The position numbers and the translations under genes were made by a program. From Nocardioides sp. (GTDB lineage: Bacteria > Actinomycetota > Actinomycetes > Propionibacteriales > Nocardioidaceae): DNA of 12,817 nucleotides. The notes below the pieces were generated by a model. That model did no database searches. It was not told where the DNA came from and saw only the letters and a list, made by a program, of their open reading frames with translations. The stretch is taken from assembly GCA_021166815.1 (NCBI GenBank), contig JAJPEO010000283.1:1-12817 (forward strand), given 5' to 3'. Below, piece by piece: positions 7,000 to 12,817 of the stretch. The stretch's first letter is position 1; each line of letters starts with the position of its first letter.

Positions 7000-8349
7000 C
7001 GTACGCCGCGCCGCGCCCACGCACACGACGGCCCCGGCGGCCGCGAGGCTGAAGACCACGAGGAAGGGGTCCTGTCCCTGCCGGTCGGCGGTCTCGAAGG
7101 CGATGCCCGACAGCGAGAGCGCGAGGGCCGCCCCGAGCGAGTCGGCGACCGAGAGGGCCGAGGAGTTGGCTCCCCTGTCACGGTCGCTCGACGCGGCGAG
7201 CATCGCGACGCTGGTGCGGGGGTAGGCGAAGCCCATCCCGGCGCCGGCGAGGACGTACGCAGCGGCGGGCGCCCACGCCGGCGGCGTCTGGCCGGCATCG
7301 AGCAGTGCGACCGTGCCGGCGAGCAGGGCCGTGCCGCTCAGGACCACGGCCGTGCCGGCCACCATCGCCGTGGTGTGCGGGACGAGGTGGCCCAGGCGCG
7401 ACTGCGCCTGGCTGGAGAGCGCCCACACGACCCCGACGACGGTGAGGGCGATGCCGGCGTGGCCGGGCGTGAGGTCCCAGTGGTCCTGCAGCACGTAGAC
7501 GATGTAGGCCTCGGCGCTGAAGAACACCCCGCTCAGCAACCCCCGCGTCGCGATGACCGACGGAAGCCCCCGGGCGCCCACGAGGGTGCCGTGCGGCAGC
7601 ATCCGGGTGAGGGCGACCAGGACGACCACGAACGTGGCTGCGGCCGCGAGCGTCGCGAGGAGTCGCCCGGACGAGCCCAGCAGCTCGAGGGAGAGCACCG
7701 CGACCGCCCCGACCACGGCCCACCCCAGGCGGGCCGCCGGGACGTCGTCGGAGGCCGCGTGGGCCGGCAGGTGCCGCAGGGCGGGGAACAGCAGGGCCCG
7801 GGCGGCCACGACGAACGCGATGACCCCGATGAAGACCCACCGCCACGACCACTGGCCGGCCACCCAGGCGGCCAGCCCCGGCCCGAAGAGGGCGGGCAGG
7901 ACCCAGGCGGCCGCGAAGGAGGCGAAGATCGCAGGTTGGAGCGCCGCGGGGTAGACCACGCCGACGAGGACGTAGAGCCCGACGACCAGGGCGCCGCCGC
8001 CGAGCCCCTGGACGACACGGCCGACGAGGAGCACCTCCATCGTCGGCGCCAGCCCGCACACCAGCAGGCCGGCGGAGAACAGGGCCAGCGAGACCACCAG
8101 GGGCACGGCCGGACCGCTGCGGTCGCTCCACGCGCCGGCCGCGACCATGCCGACCACGCCGCTGGCCAGCGGCGCGGCGAAGGCGAGCGCGAAGAACCCG
8201 AAGCCGTCGAGGTCGCGAGCCACCGTCGGCATCACCGTCGCGACGGCCATCGCCTCGAACGCCACGAACGCGATGAGGGCGAACGTCGCGGCTGTCGTCG
8301 CCACGTAGGCGGGGGACAGCACGCCGTCGGGGCGCTGGCCGGGGCTCAC
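6991..8349 (-). CDS. MFS transporter, drug:H+ antiporter type
   Basis: This 452-residue membrane protein has about 12 hydrophobic segments, two blocks of six separated by a loop near the LRHLPAHAASDD stretch. Signs of an exporter are FEAMAVATVMPTVARDL in the first segment (motif D-like), GAWSDRSGPAVPLVV (motif A, loop 2-3), GRVVQGLGGG (motif B), and a motif C-like WVLPALFGPGLAAW in segment 5, which is typical of antiporters. The substrate cannot be told. The start is a GTG at 8347-8349; no strong ribosome site precedes it. It is transcribed divergently from the LLM oxidoreductase gene across 140 bp that contain a dyad and a G-rich tract, and its 3' end overlaps lgt by 9 bp. Confidence 0.88.
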   Translation of the reverse strand: MSPGQRPDGVLSPAYVATTAATFALIAFVAFEAMAVATVMPTVARDLDGFGFFALAFAAPLASGVVGMVAAGAWSDRSGPAVPLVVSLALFSAGLLVCGLAPTMEVLLVGRVVQGLGGGALVVGLYVLVGVVYPAALQPAIFASFAAAWVLPALFGPGLAAWVAGQWSWRWVFIGVIAFVVAARALLFPALRHLPAHAASDDVPAARLGWAVVGAVAVLSLELLGSSGRLLATLAAAATFVVVLVALTRMLPHGTLVGARGLPSVIATRGLLSGVFFSAEAYIVYVLQDHWDLTPGHAGIALTVVGVVWALSSQAQSRLGHLVPHTTAMVAGTAVVLSGTALLAGTVALLDAGQTPPAWAPAAAYVLAGAGMGFAYPRTSVAMLAASSDRDRGANSSALSVADSLGAALALSLSGIAFETADRQGQDPFLVVFSLAAAGAVVCVGAARRTSV

Positions 8350-8371
8350 GTGCGGAGCGTACGGCGAGCGT

Positions 8372-8391
8372 CATGCCGATCCGTACGCATG
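8372..8391. promoter_or_regulatory. Dyad upstream of the MFS gene (operator candidate)
   Basis: CATGC-N10-GCATG forms a 5-bp inverted repeat ending 22 bp before the MFS start. The hexamer CGTACG occurs inside it (8382-8387) and again at 8358-8363, with a CGTATG variant at 8402-8407. Exporters are often controlled by TetR- or MarR-type repressors at such dyads, but no such regulator gene is in the window. Confidence 0.25.
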
Positions 8392-8416
8392 GGTGCGCCT
8401 TCGTATGACAGATCCC

Positions 8417-8488
8417 GGGGCGGACGGGGCGGGGCGGGGCGGGTGGGCGCAGGCGGAATAGGGCAGGGCGGCGCGGGCTTGGGACGGG
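8417..8488 (+). repeat. Dense G-run tract, possible G-quadruplex, before the LLM gene
   Basis: Eleven runs of three or four G occur in 72 bases on the plus strand. Four GGGG runs start at 8417, 8426, 8431 and 8436, then GGG runs begin at 8441, 8445, 8461, 8466, 8475, 8481 and 8486. The first part includes GGGGC repeated in tandem. Loops between runs are mostly 1-5 bases, which meets the usual quadruplex pattern more than once. The tract ends within 2 bases of the LLM start codon, on its coding strand. Confidence 0.6.
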
Positions 8489-8489
8489 T

Positions 8490-9527
8490 GTGACCCCGGC
8501 CCTCTCCGTCCTCGACCTCGTCCCGGTCCGCAGCGACCAGCGCACCGGCGACGCCCTCGCCGCCTCCCGTTCGCTGGCCCGTGTCGCCGACGACCTCGGC
8601 TACACCCGCTACTGGGTGGCCGAGCACCACAACCTGCCGGCGGTCGCGGCGACCACCCCGCCCGTGCTCATCGCGATGCTCGCCGCCGCGACCGAGCGGA
8701 TCCGCGTCGGGTCGGGTGGTGTCATGCTCCCCAACCACGCGCCCCTCGTCGTCGCGGAGCAGTTCGCCCTGCTGGAGGCGGCGTACCCCGGCCGCATCGA
8801 CCTCGGCATCGGCCGTGCGCCCGGCACCGACATGCTGACCCGCTACGTCCTGCGCGGCGGCAGCTCCCAGTCGGCCGACGACGCGGTCGCGCGGTTCCCG
8901 GAGTACGTCGACGACGTGCGCACCCTGATGGCTCCCGAGGGCGTGGAGATGCAGGTGGGGCCGCGACGCCAGCCGCTGCGCGCGACGCCGGGTGCCGCCA
9001 CGGTGCCGACGGTGTGGCTGCTCGGGTCCTCGGACTACTCCGCCCGCCTGGCCGCCGACCGTGGGCTGCCCTACGTCTTCGCCCACCACTTCGCCGGCGA
9101 GGGGACCGCGGAGGCGCTCGCGCTCTACCGCTCGTCCTACCGCCCCAGCCCGGACCACCCCGAGCCGCAGACGTTCCTCACCGTCAACGCGGCCGTCGCG
9201 GAGACGCGCGAGGAGGCCGAGCGGCTCGCGCTCGCCCAGGCCCAGATGATGCTGGCGCTGCGCGCCGGCGGCCCCCTGTTCGCCCAGCGCCTCGTCGAGG
9301 AGGCCGAGGCCGTCCTCGTGCCCGAGCAGGAGCCGCTGCTGCGGCGGATGATGGCGAAGTGGGTCGTCGACGACGCGCCCACCGCGCGGGAGCGCATCGC
9401 CGCCCTCGCCGCGGAGTTCGGCGTCGACGAGGTGATGGTGCACCCGGTGGCCTCGGCGTACGCCGGCACTCCCGCCCACTCCTCGCCCACGAGGGAGGCC
9501 ACGCTGCGCCACCTCGCGGGCGAGTAG
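8490..9527 (+). CDS. LLM-class flavin-dependent oxidoreductase (luciferase-like monooxygenase)
   Basis: This 345-residue TIM-barrel protein is of the bacterial luciferase-like group that uses reduced FMN (or F420 in some members). Family stretches are YTRYWVAEHHNLP (38-50), RIRVGSGGVMLPNHAPLVVAEQF (70-92), and RIDLGIGRAPGTD (101-113), the last being typical of the MsnO8/YhbW-type subgroup, then TVWLLGSSDYSARLAADRGLPYVFAHHF. The substrate is unknown. The GTG at 8490 is the only sensible start, since the homologous barrel strand begins at once (ALSVLDLVP); its leader is the G-rich tract. The stop lies 10 bp before the DUF4177 gene, so it appears to head a five-gene operon. Confidence 0.9.
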   Translation: MTPALSVLDLVPVRSDQRTGDALAASRSLARVADDLGYTRYWVAEHHNLPAVAATTPPVLIAMLAAATERIRVGSGGVMLPNHAPLVVAEQFALLEAAYPGRIDLGIGRAPGTDMLTRYVLRGGSSQSADDAVARFPEYVDDVRTLMAPEGVEMQVGPRRQPLRATPGAATVPTVWLLGSSDYSARLAADRGLPYVFAHHFAGEGTAEALALYRSSYRPSPDHPEPQTFLTVNAAVAETREEAERLALAQAQMMLALRAGGPLFAQRLVEEAEAVLVPEQEPLLRRMMAKWVVDDAPTARERIAALAAEFGVDEVMVHPVASAYAGTPAHSSPTREATLRHLAGE

Positions 9528-9537
9528 GGTGCCCAGC

Positions 9538-9693
9538 ATGACCAAGTGGGACTACCAGGTGGCGCCGATTCCGCTCCACAACGAGGCACTCATGCTCAAC
9601 AACTTCGGTGAGGACGGGTGGGAGCTCGTCACCATCCAGACCAACGCCCAGGGTGGCCTGGTCGCGTTCCTCAAGCGGCCGAAGGAGGCCTGA
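9538..9693 (+). CDS. Small DUF4177-family protein (Rv3678A-like)
   Basis: This 51-residue protein begins MTKWDYQVAPIPLHN and continues LMLNNFGEDGWELVTIQ, then ends LVAFLKRPKEA. The W-[DE]-Y-x-V start, the GEDGWELV core and the closing FLKRP strand are the DUF4177 pattern, whose role is unknown. The ATG at 9538 is preceded by GTAGGG (9524-9529), 8 bp upstream, formed by the end of the LLM gene. The stop is 1 bp from the RidA ATG, and an AAGGAGG for RidA lies within its last codons (9682-9688), so the two are coupled. The same small gene stands before the RidA gene in M. tuberculosis. It is acidic to neutral, has no Cys and no signal peptide. Confidence 0.85.
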   Translation: MTKWDYQVAPIPLHNEALMLNNFGEDGWELVTIQTNAQGGLVAFLKRPKEA

Positions 9694-9694
9694 C

Positions 9695-10153
9695 ATGGGT
9701 GCCGAGGCCAAGCTCGCCGAGATGGGCATCAGCGTCCCCGAGGTGGTGCCCCCGGTCGCCGCCTACGTCCCGACCGTCCGTAGCGGCAACCTCGTCTTCA
9801 CCGCCGGCCAGCTGCCCGCCCGCGACGGCGAGATGCTCGCCATCGGCAAGGTGGGCGGCGCGGTGACGCAGGAGCAGGGCTACGACTGCGCGCGCCAGTG
9901 CGCCCTCAACGCCCTCGCCGCCGTCAAGGCCGAGATCGGGTCGCTCGACGCGATCACGCGCATCGTCAAGGTCGGCGTCTTCGTCGCCTCCACGCCCGAC
10001 TTCACCGGCCAGCCGCAGGTCGCCAACGGCGCCTCCGAGCTCCTCGCCGAGGTCTTCGGCGACGCCGGCAAGCACGCCCGCTCCGCGGTCGGTGTGCCCG
10101 TGCTCCCGCTCGACGTCCCCGTCGAGGTGGAGCTCGTCGTCGAGGTCGGCTGA
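9695..10153 (+). CDS. RidA family protein (YjgF/UK114; Rv3678c-like)
   Basis: RidA proteins hydrolyse reactive enamine/imine intermediates such as 2-aminoacrylate, or act on related compounds; they form trimers with the active site between subunits. The 152-residue product has the family N-terminal strand RSGNLVFTAGQLPARDGE (29-46), the helix CARQCALNALAAVKAEIGSLDAITRIVKV, and the C-terminal HARSAVGVPVLPLDVPVEVELVVEV. Arg129 sits where the substrate-carboxylate Arg105 of E. coli-type RidA is expected, with Glu144/Glu146 nearby, so activity is plausible. The start ATG at 9695 has AAGGAGG 6 bp upstream. The frame extends further upstream to 9608, but that part overlaps DUF4177 and lacks homology. 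The following gene starts 1 bp after its stop. Confidence 0.92.
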   Translation: MGAEAKLAEMGISVPEVVPPVAAYVPTVRSGNLVFTAGQLPARDGEMLAIGKVGGAVTQEQGYDCARQCALNALAAVKAEIGSLDAITRIVKVGVFVASTPDFTGQPQVANGASELLAEVFGDAGKHARSAVGVPVLPLDVPVEVELVVEVG

Positions 10154-10154
10154 G

Positions 10155-11072
10155 TTGCGTCGCATCCCCCTGCCCGAGCACCTCGTCGAGCAGGCCGCGG
10201 CCTTCACCTCCGGCGCCCGCACACCCGCGGAGCCGCGTGACGCGGCGACCGTCGTGATCCTGCGCCCCGGCCCCGAGGGCCCGGAGGTCTACCTGCTGCG
10301 ACGCCAGACGTCGATGGCGTTCGCGGGCGGCTTCTGCGTCTTCCCCGGCGGCGGGGTCGACCCGCGCGACTTCGACCACGCGGTGGCATGGGCCGGGCCC
10401 TCTCCGGCCGAGTGGGCCACCCGGCTCGGCACCGACGAGGCGATGGCCCGCGCCCTCGTGTGCTCGGCGGTGCGCGAGACGTTCGAGGAGTCCGGCGTCC
10501 TGCTCGCCGGTACGACCCCCGACGACGTCGTCGCCGACACGACCGGCGAGGACTGGGAGGCCGACCGCGTCGCGCTGGAGTCGCGCGAGCTGTCGCTGAC
10601 CGACTTCCTCGAGCGGCGTGGACTGGTGCTGCGCACCGACCTGCTCGGTGCCTGGTCGGGGTGGCTGACGCCGGTCTTCGAGCCGCGCCGCTACCGCACC
10701 TGGTTCTTCGTCGCCGACCTGCCCGAGGGCCAGCGCACGCGCGACGTGTCCACCGAGTCCTCCGAGGTGATGTGGCTGCCGACCGCGAAGGCGGTCGAGA
10801 AGGTCGAGGGGGGCGACCTGTTCATGCTGCCGCCGACCTACCTCACCTGCCTCGAGATCGCCCGCCACGCCGACCCCGACGCCGTCCTCGAGGCCGCCGC
10901 CGACCGCACGGTCGAGATGTTCTGCCCCGAGGTCGAGGACGTCGACGGCGTCGCCATGCTCAGCATCCCGCCCTACGCCGAGGCGCTCGCCGCCGAAGCC
11001 GCCGGACGGGCCGTGCCCTCCGGCTACGAGGCACCCCCCGGCTACCAGGACCACGACAGGCGTTTCTCGTGA
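10155..11072 (+). CDS. NUDIX hydrolase, NUDT19-like
   Basis: This 305-residue hydrolase has a NUDIX box split by an insertion: FPGGGVDPRD (63-72), then about 34 residues, then AVRETFEESGVLL (105-117) with the metal-binding Arg107-Glu108 and Glu111-Glu112. This layout, and the GGFCVFPGGG entry strand, fit the NUDT19/RP2p branch, some members of which cleave CoA or CoA esters; the substrate here is an inference. A middle part with FEPRRYRTWFFVADLPEG completes the fold. No ATG occurs before residue 54, so I chose the TTG at 10155, which gives RRIPLPEHLVEQAAAF; GAGGT lies 8 bp upstream at 10142-10146. It follows the RidA stop by 1 bp and overlaps the MBL gene by 4 bp (GTGA). Confidence 0.85.
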   Translation: MRRIPLPEHLVEQAAAFTSGARTPAEPRDAATVVILRPGPEGPEVYLLRRQTSMAFAGGFCVFPGGGVDPRDFDHAVAWAGPSPAEWATRLGTDEAMARALVCSAVRETFEESGVLLAGTTPDDVVADTTGEDWEADRVALESRELSLTDFLERRGLVLRTDLLGAWSGWLTPVFEPRRYRTWFFVADLPEGQRTRDVSTESSEVMWLPTAKAVEKVEGGDLFMLPPTYLTCLEIARHADPDAVLEAAADRTVEMFCPEVEDVDGVAMLSIPPYAEALAAEAAGRAVPSGYEAPPGYQDHDRRFS

Positions 11073-11881
11073 GCTGGGCGGGGGGCTCCTTCGGCGACAC
11101 CGGCACCTGCGTGCTGGCCCCCAACCCCGACTTCATGACCCTCGACGGCACCAACACCTGGGTGCTGCGCGACCCCGACTCCTCGCGCTCGGTCGTCGTC
11201 GACCCCGGGCCGTCGATTGCGTCCCACCTCGACGCCATCTCCGCGGTGGCCGGCGACGTCGCGGCCGTGCTGCTGACCCACCACCACGCCGACCACTCCG
11301 AGGCGGCGAGGGAGTTCGCCGAACGTCACGGGTGTGGCGTACGCGCCCTCGACCCGGGCTACCGGCTCGGCTCCGAGGGCCTGGGGGAGGGCGACGTCGT
11401 CGCGATCGGCGGCCTCGAGGTGCACGTGGTCGGCACGCCCGGCCACACGGCCGACTCGCTGTGCTTCGTGGTGCCGCAGGACCGGGCCGTGCTGACGGGC
11501 GACACGGTCCTGGGGCGCGGCACGACGGTCGTGGCCCACCCCGACGGCCAGCTCGGCGCGTACCTCTCCTCGCTCGAGCGGCTGCACGCGCTCTGCGGCG
11601 AGGAGGGCATCACCGCGGTCTGGCCCGGGCACGGGCCGGTCATCGACGACGCGCTCGGTGCGCTCGACTACTACCTCGCGCACCGGCGCGAGCGGCTGGA
11701 GCAGGTCCGGGTCGCGCTGGCGGACCTGCAGGCGCAGCCGCACCCCGAGGGGATCTCCACCGACGACCTGCCGCAGCGCATCGTCGAGGTCGTCTACGCC
11801 GACGTCGACCCCGTGCTCTGGGGGGCCGCGGAGCTCTCGGTCCGCGCCCAGCTGGCGTACCTCGCCGGCCCCACCGCCTGA
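11069..11881 (+). CDS. Metallo-beta-lactamase-fold hydrolase, LACTB2-like (Rv3677c-like)
   Basis: This 270-residue protein has the metal-binding motif THHHADH (70-76: His71, His73, Asp75, His76), GTPGHT with His126, and GDTVLG with Asp145, then PGHGPVI carrying the last histidine. The N-terminal NPDFMTLDGTNTWVL and a C-terminal helical/winged region (HRRERLEQVRVAL...) match the LACTB2 group, some members of which are endoribonucleases. A true beta-lactamase role is not implied: there is no signal peptide. The GTG at 11069 overlaps the NUDIX stop by 4 bp, so translation is coupled. It is the last gene of the plus-strand operon and is followed by a C-rich gap with a 68-bp palindrome. In M. tuberculosis crp comes next; here a DUF2249 gene converges instead. 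Confidence 0.9.
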   Translation: MSWAGGSFGDTGTCVLAPNPDFMTLDGTNTWVLRDPDSSRSVVVDPGPSIASHLDAISAVAGDVAAVLLTHHHADHSEAAREFAERHGCGVRALDPGYRLGSEGLGEGDVVAIGGLEVHVVGTPGHTADSLCFVVPQDRAVLTGDTVLGRGTTVVAHPDGQLGAYLSSLERLHALCGEEGITAVWPGHGPVIDDALGALDYYLAHRRERLEQVRVALADLQAQPHPEGISTDDLPQRIVEVVYADVDPVLWGAAELSVRAQLAYLAGPTA

Positions 11882-11955
11882 CCGCCGCCTCCGGGCCCCA
11901 CCCCGCCCTGGCCGGCCGCCCCCTCCCTGACCGCCGCCCCCGCCGCCACAACCAA

Positions 11956-12023
11956 GTAACCGGCAGTCAGTCGCACCTCCCGTCGCGAATTCGCGACGGT
12001 CAGTGCCACCAACTGCCGGTTAC
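11956..12023. repeat. 68-bp near-perfect palindrome in the MBL/DUF2249 convergent gap
   Basis: All parts share one centre between bases 11989 and 11990. The outer arms GTAACCGGCAGT (11956-11967) and ACTGCCGGTTAC (12012-12023) are perfect over 12 bp. The core CCGTCGCGAATTCGCGACGG (11980-11999) is a perfect 20-bp palindrome. In the 12-base stretches between arm and core six positions pair, including GCAC/GTGC, so 28 of 34 positions pair. RNA from either strand could fold into a long hairpin, so it might end both convergent transcripts, but no T tract follows. It looks like a palindromic intergenic element of the REP/MITE-like kind; copy number cannot be judged here. Confidence 0.75.
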
Positions 12024-12025
12024 AT

Positions 12026-12066
12026 GGGGGGGTGGGGGTGAAGCCGGGGGGTAAGACAGGGGAGGG
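12026..12066 (+). repeat. G-run cluster next to the palindrome
   Basis: Runs of 7, 5, 6, 4 and 3 G lie within 41 bases (starting at 12026, 12034, 12046, 12059 and 12064), separated by 1-7 bases. This meets the usual quadruplex pattern. It lies just past the stop of the DUF2249 gene, on the strand opposite to its mRNA. The other side of the palindrome (11882-11950) is rich in C instead. Confidence 0.5.
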
Positions 12067-12068
12067 CG

Positions 12069-12362
12069 TCAGGCCTTGCGGGCCAGCTTGATCTTCCAGG
12101 CGTCGGGGCCCTCCTGCAGGTAGGAGATCTCGAGGGCCTCGCCGTTGATCTCCTGCAGCTGGCCGAGCAGGGGGAGCGGGTTGTGTGGGGCGACCAGCAC
12201 CATCGCGGAGCCGGGGCGCACCTGGCTGAAGGCACCGATCACGGAGCCGTGGCGGATGGCGTGGGGGATCGAGGTCGCGTCGAGCTCGGGCAGGTCGGCG
12301 TCGTGCTCGCCGCAGCCGCAGGAGTGGCCGGACTCGACGACGTTGAGTTCTGTGTGGGTCAT
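12069..12362 (-). CDS. DUF2249 domain protein with His/Cys-rich N-terminus
   Basis: This 97-residue cytosolic protein has the DUF2249 pattern: LDATSIPHAIRHGSVIGAF (27-45), then VRPGSAMVLVAPHNPLPLLGQL, and WKIKLARKA at the end. DUF2249 proteins often occur near hemerythrin-like, nitrite or NO-response genes; the function is not settled. The N-terminus holds HSCGCGEH (His13, Cys15, Cys17, His20), which could bind a metal. The ATG at 12360-12362 is favoured since the family text starts soon after; a GTG at 12377 is possible but lies at the centre of a palindrome. The leader before the ATG is only about 43 bp and contains GGGGG rather than a spaced ribosome site. Confidence 0.82.
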   Translation of the reverse strand: MTHTELNVVESGHSCGCGEHDADLPELDATSIPHAIRHGSVIGAFSQVRPGSAMVLVAPHNPLPLLGQLQEINGEALEISYLQEGPDAWKIKLARKA

Positions 12363-12370
12363 GCCCCCAT

Positions 12371-12383
12371 TAAACACTGTTTA
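12371..12383. promoter_or_regulatory. 13-bp palindrome at the DUF2249 promoter (operator candidate)
   Basis: TAAACA-C-TGTTTA has two perfect 6-bp arms around base 12377. It lies 8 bp before the ATG, in the 43-bp gap that must hold the promoter, and is one of the few A+T-rich spots in the region. A regulator bound here would block transcription or initiation. An Rrf2/NsrR-type regulator would fit the usual company of DUF2249 genes, but this is an inference and no such gene is in the window. Confidence 0.45.
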
Positions 12384-12405
12384 GGCCGTGGAAATTAGTG
12401 GTGGG

Positions 12406-12817
12406 TCAGATCGGTCGGCGCCGCCGACGCCACTGCCGTACGGCGAACCCTCCGGCCACCGCGGCCAGGAGCGCCAGGACAGCGACCACGGCCTTCTGCT
12501 CGTCCGACCACGGCCACCGCGGAGCGGGGAGGTCCCGGACGCCCGTCACCCCGGGCACGCCCTCGCCCAGGCCGAGCAGGTCCACCGCCACCCCGGCGAT
12601 GCTGCCGGGGCCGACGTCCCAGCGCGCGGCGATCCGCCAGCTCGCCTCGTCGTCGCGCACGTCCCCCGACGTCATGACGACCAGCTGCGGGGTGCTGTCG
12701 TACGTCGTGTCGCCCTGCGGGGTGACCAGCGCCGCGACGTGGTCGTCATCGACCCACCCGAGCTGCCGGACGTCGACGTCGGTGTCGTAGACGCCCTCGC
12801 CTGGCCGGCGGGTGCCG
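12406..12817 (-). CDS. C-terminal part of a single-pass membrane protein (5' end outside window)
   Basis: The frame is open from the window edge and codes for 136 residues before the TGA at 12406-12408. The first part (GVYDTDVDVRQLGWVDDDHVAALVTPQGDTTYD) and the following SWRIAARWDVG suggest repeated beta strands, perhaps of a WD40-like or propeller domain, but no family is certain. Near the end, DEQKAVVAVLALLAAVAGGFAV is a membrane segment followed by the basic tail RQWRRRRRPI, so the main domain should be outside the cell and the tail inside. The Met at 12675 is internal, since coding-like sequence continues upstream of it. The stop lies 43 bp before the DUF2249 ATG; the palindrome in that gap suggests separate control. 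Confidence 0.7.
   Translation of the reverse strand, partial: GTRRPGEGVYDTDVDVRQLGWVDDDHVAALVTPQGDTTYDSTPQLVVMTSGDVRDDEASWRIAARWDVGPGSIAGVAVDLLGLGEGVPGVTGVRDLPAPRWPWSDEQKAVVAVLALLAAVAGGFAVRQWRRRRRPI

Noticed and set aside
7375..8493. 372-residue plus-strand frame opposite the MFS gene
   Set aside because: The text is rich in Gly, Arg, Asp and Glu with no domain; the opposite strand has clear transporter motifs.
8346..9545. 399-residue minus-strand frame opposite the LLM gene
   Set aside because: It is antisense to a gene with strong LLM motifs and shows only shadow composition.
10002..11054. 350-residue minus-strand frame opposite RidA and NUDIX
   Set aside because: It crosses two well-supported plus-strand genes and has no recognisable motif.
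1..12817. CRISPR arrays, tRNA or rRNA genes, insertion sequences, phage or defence genes
   Set aside because: No regularly spaced repeats, cloverleaf-like sequence, transposase, integrase or nuclease-helicase set was seen on either strand.

Overview
The window is high-GC DNA (most codons end in G or C, GTG and TTG starts are frequent, genes are tightly packed). It reads as the chromosome of a Gram-positive actinobacterium of the Nocardioides type. Three things support this: a WhiB-family Fe-S protein, a PonA2-type penicillin-binding protein, and a gene order that matches, from memory, the M. tuberculosis block ponA2 - whiB4 - Rv3680 - Rv3679 - Rv3678A - Rv3678c - Rv3677c. I see no tRNA, rRNA, CRISPR array, insertion sequence or prophage gene.

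Layout. Bases 1-1088 (minus) hold the N-terminal part of a bifunctional penicillin-binding protein, cut by the window edge. It diverges from a 97-residue WhiB4/WblA-like protein (1256-1549, plus); a perfect 16-bp palindrome lies between them. Converging on whiB is a two-gene minus-strand unit of Get3/ArsA-like ATPases (3741 down to 1562, 4-bp overlap). In the mycobacterial order the next genes would be a DUF4177 protein, a RidA protein and a metallo-beta-lactamase-fold hydrolase. Here they appear only at 9538-11881 (plus), joined by a NUDIX hydrolase. About 5.8 kb of other genes lies between the two halves: an IclR regulator (minus), scoA-scoB CoA transferase subunits, lgt (plus), an MFS exporter (minus) and an LLM-class flavin oxidoreductase (plus).

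The right end holds a convergent intergenic gap with a 68-bp near-perfect palindrome next to long G runs. A minus-strand DUF2249 protein follows, with a small palindromic operator candidate at its start. Last comes the C-terminal end of a single-pass membrane protein that runs off the window.

How the genes may work together. The old locus combines cell-wall synthesis, redox-sensing transcription control, a paired ATPase, and a compact operon of metabolite-cleaning or hydrolytic enzymes (RidA, NUDIX, MBL). The inserted genes place iclR directly upstream of the ATPase pair and the LLM gene 10 bp upstream of the DUF4177-RidA-NUDIX-MBL operon, so both halves may now be read from new promoters. 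The most interesting points are the complementary active-site substitutions in the two ATPases, the 68-bp palindrome, the dense G-run tract before the LLM gene, and the symmetric sites in several short promoter regions. No clearly new defence or biosynthetic system is visible.
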